From Shimia sp022448905 (GTDB lineage Bacteria > Pseudomonadota > Alphaproteobacteria > Rhodobacterales > Rhodobacteraceae), in the NCBI RefSeq assembly GCF_047126315.1, contig NZ_CP138953.1, positions 4,278,001 to 4,342,000 on the forward strand: a stretch of DNA of 64,000 nucleotides, given 5' to 3'. Shown here in pieces: positions 18,879 through 27,558 of this stretch; position 1 is the first letter of the stretch; each line of letters starts with the position of its first letter. The notes beneath the pieces are model-generated. The model was not told the origin of the DNA. It saw nothing but the letters and a program-made list of their open reading frames with translations, and made no database searches. Position numbers and translations under genes: made by a program.

Positions 18879-19889
18879 ATGCGTTTCCTGACCACCCTAT
18901 TGTTTCTAATCAGCTTTTCCAGCATCGCTGCGGCCAATTGCGCGGGGCCAAACGTTTACCCATCCTTGCCCGAAAGCGAACGCCAAGCGCTGGAAGCCAA
19001 TGCCGCAGAAGTCCCCTTTTCTGAGGGCCTGCTCTGGCGCGCAGAGAAAGACGGCGTGGTCAGCCATTTGATCGGCACCTTCCATGTTCACTTGCCGGAA
19101 CACGCCGCCATGGTCGCGCGCTTGGAAGAGCTATCCCCACCGCCTGAAATGGTTTTTCTCGAACTCACTGACGAGGACCAACTCCGTTTTCAGCGTCACC
19201 TGACAGAAAATCCCGACAGCTATCTGATCCAATCCGGCCCATCCTTGATTGACCGCCTCGGTCCAGATCTCTGGGACCGCGTGGTGGTGCAGTTGGAAGA
19301 ACGCGGCATGCCGCCCTTCCTCGCGGCCCGCTACCAACCCTGGTTCCTCGGCATGACCCTCATGCTGCCACCCTGTGCCTTTGATGTTGTAAAATCAGGC
19401 AAAAAAGGCCTCGACCAACAAATCGCGGCCATGGCGCAAACCAACAACCTGCCTGCCGCATCGCTCGACAGCATTGACGGCCTGCTCACCATGCTGGCCT
19501 CCGATCCGCTTGAGAAACAGATGGACGACCTGCGCTGGAGCCTGTCTCTCAACACGGACCTAGCCGCGCCTGATCTGATTGGCTCGGTGATTGCCATGTA
19601 TCTGGATGAAACCATTCAGCTTATCTGGGAGTTCAACACCGCAGAAACCTTCAAAAACGCGGGCGAGGACGAAGACAAAGCCCGCCTCGCAGCCCTGCTG
19701 AAACAGGCCGAAGATGACCTGATCATCGCCCGCAACACGGCCTGGGCCGAAGTATTGACCAAAGAACTGGCGGAAACCCCGTCTCTCGTGGCCGTGGGCG
19801 CCATGCACTTGCCGGGGGACCAAGGCGTGCTCAATCTGCTGCAAAACGCTGGCTTTACCCTCACCCGCATGCCTCTGAAAGCGCCCTAA
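18879..19889 (+). CDS. TraB/GumN family protein
   Basis: 336 residues from ATG 18879 (GAGG just upstream), with an N-terminal signal peptide (RFLTTLLFLISFSSIAAA). The two GxxH motifs typical of the family are present: LIGTFHVHLPEH near residue 65 and VAVGAMHLPGDQG near the C terminus. These histidines are thought to form a metalloprotease-like site, as in Tiki proteins; the substrate is unknown. Probably periplasmic or lipid-facing. Confidence 0.85.
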   Translation: MRFLTTLLFLISFSSIAAANCAGPNVYPSLPESERQALEANAAEVPFSEGLLWRAEKDGVVSHLIGTFHVHLPEHAAMVARLEELSPPPEMVFLELTDEDQLRFQRHLTENPDSYLIQSGPSLIDRLGPDLWDRVVVQLEERGMPPFLAARYQPWFLGMTLMLPPCAFDVVKSGKKGLDQQIAAMAQTNNLPAASLDSIDGLLTMLASDPLEKQMDDLRWSLSLNTDLAAPDLIGSVIAMYLDETIQLIWEFNTAETFKNAGEDEDKARLAALLKQAEDDLIIARNTAWAEVLTKELAETPSLVAVGAMHLPGDQGVLNLLQNAGFTLTRMPLKAP

Positions 19890-20008
19890 ATCAACACCCC
19901 GCCGCGCCGCGAAGTCGCAGGGTCAAAGCCGCTGGTGACAAACGCAACGCGCCCTTCTATAAGGCGCGCAACTTCACCGTTTTTCTTTGTTTCTAAGGAC
20001 GTCGCGAC

Positions 20009-20923
20009 ATGACCACTCAAGTTTTTGGCCACAAATCCCCTGACACTGATTCCACCGGCTCCCCAATCATCTGGGCCTGGTATCTGAACGAAGTGAAAGG
20101 CACCCCGGCCGAAGCAAAACTGTTGGGCGAACCCAACACCGAAGCCGCATGGCTGTTGAACCGCTGGGACCTGCCAAAGCCAGCGATCATCGAAGACGTG
20201 GCGGACGACGCAGCGGTTGTGATCGTGGACACCAACAACCCGGCCGAGCTGCCTACCAACATCAACGGCGCTGACGTGCAGGCGATTATCGACCACCACA
20301 AGCTGGTGGGCGGTCTGGAAACCAAAGGCCCAATCGACATCACCATCCGTCCGGTGGCCTGCACCGCGACCATCATGCACGACCTGATCGGCGACATCGA
20401 GATGCCAGACTGGATCAAAGGCACCATGCTGACTTGCATCCTGTCTGACACGCTGGAGTTCCGCAGCCCAACCACCACCGACCACGACAAAGCCGTGGCC
20501 GAGAAACTGGCCGCCGATCTGGGCATCGACATTCCATCCTATGCGGCTGAAATGTTTGCCGCAAAATCCGACGTGTCTTCCTTCTCCGACGCAGAGCTGC
20601 TGCGCATGGACTCCAAGGAATACGAAGTCGACGGCACCAAGTTTCGCGTGTCCGTGCTGGAAACCACCAGCCCCGCCACCGTACTGGACCGCAAGGCATC
20701 CCTGATGGAGACCATGACCACCGTAGCGTCCGAGGACGGCGTGGATCAGGTGCTGCTCTTTGTTGTCGACATCCTCAACGAAGAGTCGACCCTGCTGGTG
20801 CCAAACGATCTGGTGAAGGGCGTTGCCGCCAAGTCCTTCGACGTGGAAGCGTCCGGCGACAGCGTTGTGCTGCCAGGCGTCGTGAGCCGCAAAAAACAGA
20901 TCATTCCAAACCTGAAGGTCTGA
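20009..20923 (+). CDS. ppaC: Manganese-dependent (family II) inorganic pyrophosphatase
   Basis: 304 residues with the family II (DHH) motif set: GHKSPDTDS at 7-15, VIVDTNNPAE, AIIDHHKL, and the C-terminal SRKKQIIP substrate loop. It hydrolyses pyrophosphate with Mn or Co in the active site. AAGGAC lies before the ATG. It is a single-gene unit with its own strong terminator. Family II is much less common in alphaproteobacteria than the family I enzyme. Confidence 0.95.
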   Translation: MTTQVFGHKSPDTDSTGSPIIWAWYLNEVKGTPAEAKLLGEPNTEAAWLLNRWDLPKPAIIEDVADDAAVVIVDTNNPAELPTNINGADVQAIIDHHKLVGGLETKGPIDITIRPVACTATIMHDLIGDIEMPDWIKGTMLTCILSDTLEFRSPTTTDHDKAVAEKLAADLGIDIPSYAAEMFAAKSDVSSFSDAELLRMDSKEYEVDGTKFRVSVLETTSPATVLDRKASLMETMTTVASEDGVDQVLLFVVDILNEESTLLVPNDLVKGVAAKSFDVEASGDSVVLPGVVSRKKQIIPNLKV

Positions 20924-20947
20924 TCCTGCTCTGATGCAAATTCAAAG

Positions 20948-20976
20948 GCCGGTTCCTTCGGGAGCCGGCTTTTTTT
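20948..20976 (+). terminator. ppaC terminator
   Basis: GCCGGTTCC (20948-20956), TTCG tetraloop, GGAGCCGGC (20961-20969), then T7. Nine pairs with one mispair at most; a textbook intrinsic terminator. Confidence 0.92.
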
Positions 20977-20992
20977 GTTGTGCTGAAGACAC

Positions 20993-21889
20993 TTACTGAG
21001 ATACTGCCTCGTTCGGCAGTTGCCCTTCCGCCAGCCAGTCCCACAGTTCCGCCCAAAGCGCTTCCCGCCCTTTGCGAAACGCGCCGTCATGCCCCACCTT
21101 CTTGGTGCCCAATTGCTCTGGTGTCCGCACCACCAAGTGCTTCTCGGCTTGGCTATAGTGGCTCAGCGTGTCGCCACAGGCGGTTTCGGTGGCAATCGGA
21201 TCATCATTCAACACCCAAGCACTGATAGGGCTGCACGGATCGTCAAAGTGATGCGGATAGCGCCCGTCGGCCAGGTCCGGAAGCAGATAGCCACGCCGCG
21301 CACTCCACCGCCGCCAGGTGCGGAACACATTCGGCGGCAGGGCTTCTCCGCCCCACAGGCCGCCCGCCGGAATATACCCATGCCACGCAAGGCAATAGGC
21401 TCCGTAGCCCCACCAAAAAAATAGCTCCAACGGAATGTTGCGCAGCTTATGCACGCCCCAATGCCCGCTGCCCACCGCGACAAAGGCGTGGCGCATTGCC
21501 TTGTGATGGTTCTGCATAAAGCCGACAAACTGTCCACCAATGCTGTGGCCCAATGTTGTCACCGGAAGTTCCGGCACGAGGCTCTGTAGATGGTCCAGTG
21601 CCGCAGTCATATCCAGCCGTCCCCAGTCCGGATAATCGATCCCACTGACTGCGAGGTTTTCTGCCCCGGACTCGCCGATACCTCTAAAATCATAGGTCAG
21701 GACCACCGCGCCGCGTTCCGCCAAATAGGCCGCTACGTGGCGATAAAACCGCCTTGGAAAGCCTGTGCCGGCGGAGATCAGAACGGCAATTTGTGGCGCG
21801 GCTCCACGATAGACCGTGCCCGCCAGCTCCCAGCCATCCTCTGCGCGAAATTTGATATCTTCAACAATCACTTCACCTTGGTCCAACAT
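20993..21889 (-). CDS. Alpha/beta hydrolase (COG4757-like)
   Basis: 298 residues from the ATG at 21889, which overlaps the MarR stop as TGATG. Oxyanion region VLISAGTGFPRRFYRH, DFRGIGESG, and the nucleophile elbow LGHSIGGQ are in order; FWWGYGAYCLAWHGYIP is a cap region rich in aromatics. No signal peptide. Its coupling to a MarR regulator suggests it acts on a small hydrophobic or aromatic compound, but the substrate is unknown. Confidence 0.85.
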   Translation of the reverse strand: MLDQGEVIVEDIKFRAEDGWELAGTVYRGAAPQIAVLISAGTGFPRRFYRHVAAYLAERGAVVLTYDFRGIGESGAENLAVSGIDYPDWGRLDMTAALDHLQSLVPELPVTTLGHSIGGQFVGFMQNHHKAMRHAFVAVGSGHWGVHKLRNIPLELFFWWGYGAYCLAWHGYIPAGGLWGGEALPPNVFRTWRRWSARRGYLLPDLADGRYPHHFDDPCSPISAWVLNDDPIATETACGDTLSHYSQAEKHLVVRTPEQLGTKKVGHDGAFRKGREALWAELWDWLAEGQLPNEAVSQ

Positions 21890-22350
21890 CACTCTGGTCC
21901 CTCGCGCCATTCTGCTTGATCAATCACATCTTCGGCGTTCTCCGCCAAATGGGTCAGAAACCGGCCAATGACCTCCTGCTCCGCTGCATCAAATGGCGTC
22001 AACAAAAGCCCATTTACGTGCTGCACAAAGGGCACCGTACGTTGCACTAAGCTTTCTGCAGCCGGTTCCAGGTAAATTCTCACCACGCGCCCGTCTGCGT
22101 CTTGACGCGCACGCCGTACAAAGCCACGCTCCACCATGCGGTCAATCAATCCGCTCAGGCTGGATTTACGCATCGACAAGGATTTTGCGAGCTGCGTGAC
22201 GGTTTGACCATCCTGCTTGGACAGCAGCACCAGCACGCCGTGCTGCGGCATCGACAAATCCGCAAGCGCCTGCGTCTTTCGTTCCGACGCACGGGTGATG
22301 GCCGCATGGGCGCGGTTCATCAGCAGGAATATTTTGGGTGGTTTTGCCAT
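21889..22350 (-). CDS. MarR family transcriptional regulator
   Basis: 153 residues. The winged helix is visible as MPQHGVLVLLSKQDGQTVTQ and LAKSLSMRKSSLSGLIDRM, followed by the wing RRARQDADGRVVRIYL. MarR proteins are ligand-responsive dimers, usually repressors. Two operator-like palindromes lie directly upstream, one over the leader, so autoregulation of the regulator-hydrolase operon is likely. Confidence 0.92.
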   Translation of the reverse strand: MAKPPKIFLLMNRAHAAITRASERKTQALADLSMPQHGVLVLLSKQDGQTVTQLAKSLSMRKSSLSGLIDRMVERGFVRRARQDADGRVVRIYLEPAAESLVQRTVPFVQHVNGLLLTPFDAAEQEVIGRFLTHLAENAEDVIDQAEWREGPE

Positions 22351-22356
22351 GATTGG

Positions 22357-22394
22357 TTCGTATCCGAATTTCCTCTTTATAATTCGTATACGAA
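22357..22394 (-). promoter_or_regulatory. Twin MarR-type operator
   Basis: TTCGTATCCGAA (22357-22368) and the perfect palindrome TTCGTATACGAA (22383-22394), centres 26 bases apart. The first overlaps the ribosome-binding region of marR (GAGGAAA). Spacing near 2.5 helical turns; each matches the 12-bp size of known MarR half-turn sites. Confidence 0.75.
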
Positions 22395-22501
22395 CTTTTC
22401 ATGCAATCAATCCCCGCGCAGCATGACGTTACGGGAGGCTGAAAAGCAAAACGGGCGCTGCCCTCGCCCGCCCGCTTCAAGTCACCTGTGCCGACTTCCC
22501 G

Positions 22502-24439
22502 TTAACTGGAACTCAGATCACAGGCCACGACCGGCGTATTGCCTTCAAACACCAGCACGCCACATGCTGGCACGCGATGGCCAGAAACACTGGCTGAGAA
22601 GCTGTTGTAGTTGACCACAAACTCGTAGGAGCCAAACCGACGACGCCGCACGCCGTCCTGCATCGGTGACATCGCAACACCAGCCTGCTTACAAGCCATG
22701 GACACAACACGATCCCACAATGCCTCATCCGGGAAACTGCCCAGATACCAGCGGTGATCCTGCGCCATCATCACAGCCGCACCATCTTGGGTTTTCAACA
22801 AAACCTCGGCCGCGCCGGACAAGCGCTCGTGCCAATGCTCCACTTTGCCGCCGCCGGACACATCCATGCCAGCCTGTGGCGGTAGGCTCTCGATAAGATC
22901 AACCCGCACATCCAGGTTGGGCACACCCGGGCGACCTTTGGCCGGGATCATGAACTCTTCGGTGATAGCTCCGGTCCTTGGCCCCATCACGGCCAGCGCG
23001 TCCGCCTCGGAAATCGCCAAAACCAGAGCCGGGTCCAACGTCGCGAGGCCCGGCGCAAACACCGCTTTGTAGCCCGTAAAATCCCGATGCGCCGCGCTCA
23101 CGATGTCCACAGACAGCCCCGCCCGCCGCAACCCGCGATAGGCGGAGAACACCAGTCGGAAATAGTCAAACCCTGCGCCTTGCGGCTGCGTTTTCCAGGC
23201 CCAGTCAGAGGCATAGTCAAACACCAGCGCCACATCTGCCTGTTGCGTGTCTTGCTCCTTGAGCATCTCTAGCACACCGGCCACAGCCCGTGCCTCGTCC
23301 ATGCCGGGCGCATCGACACCATCCGGCGCCTGCAGCCCCGCGTGCATCTGCTCTTGCGCAAACGGGGCCTGCCGCCAGCGGAAATAGCTCACCACCTCTG
23401 CGCCATGGGCAAAGGCTTCCAGCGCCCACAAGGCCACCATGCCGGGCAATGGTGCCGGGTTAAACGGCGCCCAGTTTACGGGGCCGGGCTGCTGCTCCAT
23501 GACCCACCAACGGCCTTTGCCAACCGCGCGGTAGAGATCATGGTGGAACGCCTGCATGTCGGGATCACCCTGCCGCAAGAACCGCGCCTTGTGTTCGTCC
23601 GACGCTTCCAGACGATCCGACAGGAACCCAATCGGGTAGCTGTCCCAGCTCGCAATATCGAGGTCTTCGCCCACGTCAAAGTGGTCAAACTCCAGAATGC
23701 GGCCCATGTAGTTGTGGATCAGCGGCGCCTCACTGTGCGCTTTCAAAATGTCCGCCTGCACCTTGTTAAACGCCACAACCTGATCACTGGAGAATCGACG
23801 GAACGCCAACACATGTGCCGGGTTTGGTTCGGTCACGGTCAGGTTCGGCAAGTCGATCTGATCAAAGGACGCATAATCCATCGACCAGAACACATTGCCC
23901 CAGGCCTCATTGAGCGCCTCCACCGTGCCATAGCGTTCCTGACACCAGCCCTGAAACGCCTGTTTGGCCGGTTCAGAATAGCTGATTGTGGTGTCGTGAC
24001 AGCCATATTCATTGTCGGTCTGCCACGCGGCCACATGCGAGTTCTTGCCATAGCGCTCCGCCACAATGCGCGTGATCCGCGCGCATTCCTCACGATAGCC
24101 TTGGTGGCTGAAGCAATAGTGCCGACGCGAGCCAAATTTTCGTGGCGCGCCATTTTCGTCCACCGCCAGCATGTCGGGATGTTTGTCGACCATCCAGCGC
24201 GGAGGCGTAGCTGTTGGTGTGCCCAGAACGACTTTCAATCCAGCCGCACCCAGCGTCTCAATCGCACGATCCAGCCACTCCAGCGTCAACTGCCCCGGTA
24301 CAGCCTCCATACGGCTCCAGGCAAACTCGCCAATCCGCACCCAGCGGATGCCGGCCGCGACCATATCCGCCGCGTCTTTGGCCCACATGTCTTCCGGCCA
24401 GTGCTCCGGATAATAACAAACGCCCAGTTCTTGCTTCAT
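22502..24439 (-). CDS. Beta-galactosidase, glycoside hydrolase family 42
   Basis: 645 residues, the full GH42 length. The catalytic barrel begins GVCYYPEHWPEDMW; the acid/base is Glu144 in QTDNEYG and the nucleophile is Glu315 in WVMEQQPG, both as expected. A trimerization domain follows from about 390 and a C-terminal beta domain ends the protein. No signal peptide, so it acts in the cytoplasm on imported beta-galactosides. Last gene of the galactoside operon; its start overlaps the lactonase stop as ATGA. Confidence 0.96.
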   Translation of the reverse strand: MKQELGVCYYPEHWPEDMWAKDAADMVAAGIRWVRIGEFAWSRMEAVPGQLTLEWLDRAIETLGAAGLKVVLGTPTATPPRWMVDKHPDMLAVDENGAPRKFGSRRHYCFSHQGYREECARITRIVAERYGKNSHVAAWQTDNEYGCHDTTISYSEPAKQAFQGWCQERYGTVEALNEAWGNVFWSMDYASFDQIDLPNLTVTEPNPAHVLAFRRFSSDQVVAFNKVQADILKAHSEAPLIHNYMGRILEFDHFDVGEDLDIASWDSYPIGFLSDRLEASDEHKARFLRQGDPDMQAFHHDLYRAVGKGRWWVMEQQPGPVNWAPFNPAPLPGMVALWALEAFAHGAEVVSYFRWRQAPFAQEQMHAGLQAPDGVDAPGMDEARAVAGVLEMLKEQDTQQADVALVFDYASDWAWKTQPQGAGFDYFRLVFSAYRGLRRAGLSVDIVSAAHRDFTGYKAVFAPGLATLDPALVLAISEADALAVMGPRTGAITEEFMIPAKGRPGVPNLDVRVDLIESLPPQAGMDVSGGGKVEHWHERLSGAAEVLLKTQDGAAVMMAQDHRWYLGSFPDEALWDRVVSMACKQAGVAMSPMQDGVRRRRFGSYEFVVNYNSFSASVSGHRVPACGVLVFEGNTPVVACDLSSS

Positions 24440-25296
24440 AAAATCACCCGTGGTTCCGCCACCCCTTGGGCGACGTTGTCTATGGCAAAGACCATGCCGT
24501 TCTCCGGCGCCTCTGCCAATGTCTTTTCATCAATGCCTTCGCGGGCGGAGGTCACCAAAAGCGTGGTCAGGTCATCCCCACCGAAGGCTGGACAGCTGCT
24601 GTGTTGCCCCCCAACCGCGACCGCCTTGAGGAAGTTTCCGTCCGGATCATAGGCCGCCACGCGGGCCGCGCCCCATTGCGCGATCCAGACGTTACCCACG
24701 GCATCTACAACCGCGCCGTCCGGGTTTAGGCCGTCTGCGTTGAGATCAAGATAGACCTCCGCCTTGCCAACTGGCCAACCGCTCTCCGCATCCACAGCCT
24801 GGCGCATCACCAACTTGGTCACGGTATCAGTGTAGTAGGCGCATCCACGTGCCTTATCAAAACAGATCGCATTGCTGATCGTCACATCGGGGACAAGCTT
24901 TCGCAACTCACCATCAAAGTAACGATAGATCGCACCAGCTTTGGGTTCCGCATTTTTCCCCATGGTCCCAATCCAGAAACCGCCCCATGGGTCCGCGCGT
25001 CCGTCATTGGAGCGTGTCACCGGATTGTCCGCCTCTAAAGAGCACAGATACTCCTGCTCTTCGGTTTCGAGGTAGAATTTCCAAAGGCCGGTTTCAGACG
25101 CCAGGATCAACGTGTCACGATCCACCCAACCGGCCGCCGAGACATGCTCGTCAAACAGCCACTCACGCGCTTCGCCGTCCTTCTGGCTCAGCATCCGTGT
25201 GCCGACAATATCGAACCAAAAGAGCTGCTTGCGCTCCGGATGCCACAGCGGCCCCTCGCCCAACGCACACGGTCGATCATCAAAAATTGTGCTCAT
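24436..25296 (-). CDS. SMP-30/gluconolaconase-family sugar lactonase
   Basis: 286 residues with the six-bladed propeller pattern: ALGEGPLWHPERKQLFWFDI, RSNDGRADPWGGFWIGTM (metal ligands N and D), and DGLNPDGAVVDAVGNVWIA. Such enzymes open aldonolactones. In this operon the likely substrate is D-galactono-1,4- or 1,5-lactone made by the dehydrogenase. It overlaps the aldolase by four bases and the beta-galactosidase by four. Confidence 0.9.
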   Translation of the reverse strand: MSTIFDDRPCALGEGPLWHPERKQLFWFDIVGTRMLSQKDGEAREWLFDEHVSAAGWVDRDTLILASETGLWKFYLETEEQEYLCSLEADNPVTRSNDGRADPWGGFWIGTMGKNAEPKAGAIYRYFDGELRKLVPDVTISNAICFDKARGCAYYTDTVTKLVMRQAVDAESGWPVGKAEVYLDLNADGLNPDGAVVDAVGNVWIAQWGAARVAAYDPDGNFLKAVAVGGQHSSCPAFGGDDLTTLLVTSAREGIDEKTLAEAPENGMVFAIDNVAQGVAEPRVIL

Positions 25297-25898
25297 GCAA
25301 ATGCCTCGTCATAGGCGGCCACAATGGCCTCTGCCCGTTGACGCACATCCTCCACGCTCATACTGGCTTTGTAAATCGCGGAGCCGATGCCAAAGCCATC
25401 TGCACCAGCGGCAATCCATTCGCCAAAGTTCTCAGGACCAGCACCGCCCACAGCATACACCTTGCTGTCTTTGCGCAACACCGCTCGAACGGCCTGCAAG
25501 CCACTTGGTCCGGCCATATTACCGGGGAATAGCTTCAGACCAGTCGCGCCTGCTTTCAAAGCCGCAAACGCCTCCGTCGGAGTAAACACGCCCGGCCAGC
25601 TTTCCAGTCCCAGTTTGGCCGTGTGTGCAATCACCTCGGTATCGCAGTTAGGCGAAACGATCAGCTTCCCGCCAACACTCGCGACCGCATCCACTTGCGC
25701 AACATCGAGCACCGTGCCTGCCCCTACGAGCGCCCGATCCCCAAACCCTTTCGCCAAAAGTTCAATGCTCGCCAATGGATCAGGCGAGTTCAGCGGCACC
25801 TCGATCTTATCGATACCCGCTGCAATGATGGCGTCCGCCATGGCTTCAATCTCGCCCGAGGTCACCCCACGCAAGATGGCAATAATCGACCGATTCAT
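25293..25898 (-). CDS. dgoA: 2-dehydro-3-deoxy-6-phosphogalactonate aldolase
   Basis: 201 residues, class I KDPG/KDPGal aldolase. Conserved parts are IIAILRGV, the VGAGTVLDVAQVDA segment, SPNCDTEVIA, and GLKLFPGNMAGPSG containing the Schiff-base lysine. It splits KDPGal to pyruvate and glyceraldehyde 3-phosphate. The LFPGN and PEN context of KDPGal rather than KDPG aldolases fits the galactose neighbours. Start ATG 25898 lies four bases after the kinase stop. Confidence 0.92.
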   Translation of the reverse strand: MNRSIIAILRGVTSGEIEAMADAIIAAGIDKIEVPLNSPDPLASIELLAKGFGDRALVGAGTVLDVAQVDAVASVGGKLIVSPNCDTEVIAHTAKLGLESWPGVFTPTEAFAALKAGATGLKLFPGNMAGPSGLQAVRAVLRKDSKVYAVGGAGPENFGEWIAAGADGFGIGSAIYKASMSVEDVRQRAEAIVAAYDEAFA

Positions 25899-25902
25899 GT
25901 TG

Positions 25903-26793
25903 TTATCCCAAAAGGTTGCGCGCGGCCGACAGCCCCGCAAGTGTCATGTCCTGACAGTCCACAACGGTCACCCAACCGCCCTGGGCCTTCAGGGCCTCTG
26001 CATAAACGTCGGACAGCTGCTGCTCTCCGATCACCGCAATCTGTTGTCCCAGCCAATACGGTCGCGATGCCGCGAGTTCCGCCCCCAACAGCAGTCCCGA
26101 CAAGCGGGACCGCGCCGCCGCAGAAGGCGTCGCATTCAGTAGATCACTGGCGCGAATGCCAAACAGTTCCGAGGCGAGGTTTTCCGGCCGCGACAGAGTC
26201 ACATCCATGCCCGCCGCAAAAGCCTCCGCGTCCCAGCCCTCACCAACCGAGTGCTGCAGCACAGAATGCTTGCTCAGAAGCGAAAACAGCTCGCCCGTCA
26301 TGAAAGTTCGGAAACTCACCACCTCATCGGCGCTGACATGCGCCCACTTGGTGTGCGTGCCTGGCAGGCACAAGACGCCATCCCAGTTCGCGTTGCGCGA
26401 TAGGAACCCCGCAATCTGCGTCTCTTCTCCCCGCATCACATCCGCGGGCTTTGGCTGTTTCAAACCGGGCACCACATGCACGCGCAACCGCGCATCCGTG
26501 TCAGGCACAAGCACTGGCTGTGGCGCCAGCGCGGGCGCAGGCACAGCCGTGTAAGGCGCTTCAACCCAGCCTTGACGCGCGCCCACCATTCCACACGCAA
26601 TCACATCTGTAGGACCGTCGCCAAGCCAGCCTTCGACCAACTCCATCAAAGCCGCTTCGAACCCGCCAGCGTGTAACTTCGCCATGCCCTTGTCCGACTG
26701 CGCCGTGGCTAACAGCCTCTCGCCCTCCATGGCATAGGCGCGCAGCTTTGACGTGCCCCAATCCACCGCAATCCATTGTGCTTGCACAGACAT
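25903..26793 (-). CDS. dgoK: 2-dehydro-3-deoxygalactonokinase
   Basis: 296 residues. N-terminal IAVDWGTSKLRAYAM and central GVLCLPGTHTKWAHV are the signatures of DgoK, which phosphorylates 2-keto-3-deoxygalactonate at O6 with ATP. It precedes the matching aldolase by four bases, as in E. coli dgo operons. The C-terminal half contains LLGAELAASRPYWLGQQIAV, typical of the family. Confidence 0.95.
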   Translation of the reverse strand: MSVQAQWIAVDWGTSKLRAYAMEGERLLATAQSDKGMAKLHAGGFEAALMELVEGWLGDGPTDVIACGMVGARQGWVEAPYTAVPAPALAPQPVLVPDTDARLRVHVVPGLKQPKPADVMRGEETQIAGFLSRNANWDGVLCLPGTHTKWAHVSADEVVSFRTFMTGELFSLLSKHSVLQHSVGEGWDAEAFAAGMDVTLSRPENLASELFGIRASDLLNATPSAAARSRLSGLLLGAELAASRPYWLGQQIAVIGEQQLSDVYAEALKAQGGWVTVVDCQDMTLAGLSAARNLLG

Positions 26794-26796
26794 ATC

Positions 26797-27558
26797 TTAC
26801 CCCGATACCACAACGCCGCCGTCAACGGCCATGCACTGCCCCGTCATCATTCGGCTGGCGTTTGACGCCAAATAGAGCGTGGGGTCAATCATATCTTCCG
26901 GCGTCAAATGCTCTTTCAAGCACTGCCGCTCCATATGCGCCGCCAGTGCATCTGGATCTGCCCACATATCAAGCTGCTTTTGCGTCAATACCCAGCCCGG
27001 CGCCAGCGCATTCACGCGGATGCCCTTTGGCCCCAACTCCCGTGCCAGTGAGCGTGTCATGCCAGTGATCGCCGCATTGGCGCTGGTATAGATCGGATAG
27101 CCAGCGTTGCCCATGATGTAGCTGATCGAACTGAAGTTGATGATCGAGCCATTGCCATCCATCTGTCGTGCCGCTTCCTGACAAGCAAAGAAATAGGCCT
27201 TCTGGTTCACCGCCTGCATCCAGTCATAGAACTCTTCGTCCACCTCATCGAGCGTGTGGCGTTGGTCGTTAGCGGCATTGTTCACCAACACATCCAAGCC
27301 GCCATGCTCCCCAACCGCTTGCTGAATGGTTTCCCGCAGGCGCGGTATGTCGGAGATGTCCCCCTGCATAAACAGAGGTGTCGCGCCGTGTTTTGTCTCC
27401 ATCTCCGCGATGAAGTCGTCTGCCGCTGAGCGCCCGATGATCGCCACCTTCGCCCCCTGCGCCATGAACCCATCCGTCAAGGCTGCGCCGATGCCGCTGG
27501 CCCCGCCGGTGATGTAGACGGATTTACCTTTCAGATCAGGAAAAATTGTACTGGTCAT
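26797..27558 (-). CDS. Short-chain dehydrogenase, probable D-galactose dehydrogenase
   Basis: 253 residues. Cofactor loop TGGASGIG at 17-24, NNAAND near 93-98, and catalytic Ser144/Tyr157 are present, but the usual YxxxK lysine is Asn161 (YTSAN). By pathway position it should oxidise galactose to its lactone: every other step of the oxidative pathway is encoded beside it. I recall related Rhodobacteraceae proteins with the same YTxAN pattern, so the change may be a subfamily trait. It is also possible that it oxidises another aldose or that galactose dehydrogenase is elsewhere. ATG overlaps the dehydratase end region by one base. Confidence 0.85.
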   Translation of the reverse strand: MTSTIFPDLKGKSVYITGGASGIGAALTDGFMAQGAKVAIIGRSAADDFIAEMETKHGATPLFMQGDISDIPRLRETIQQAVGEHGGLDVLVNNAANDQRHTLDEVDEEFYDWMQAVNQKAYFFACQEAARQMDGNGSIINFSSISYIMGNAGYPIYTSANAAITGMTRSLARELGPKGIRVNALAPGWVLTQKQLDMWADPDALAAHMERQCLKEHLTPEDMIDPTLYLASNASRMMTGQCMAVDGGVVVSG

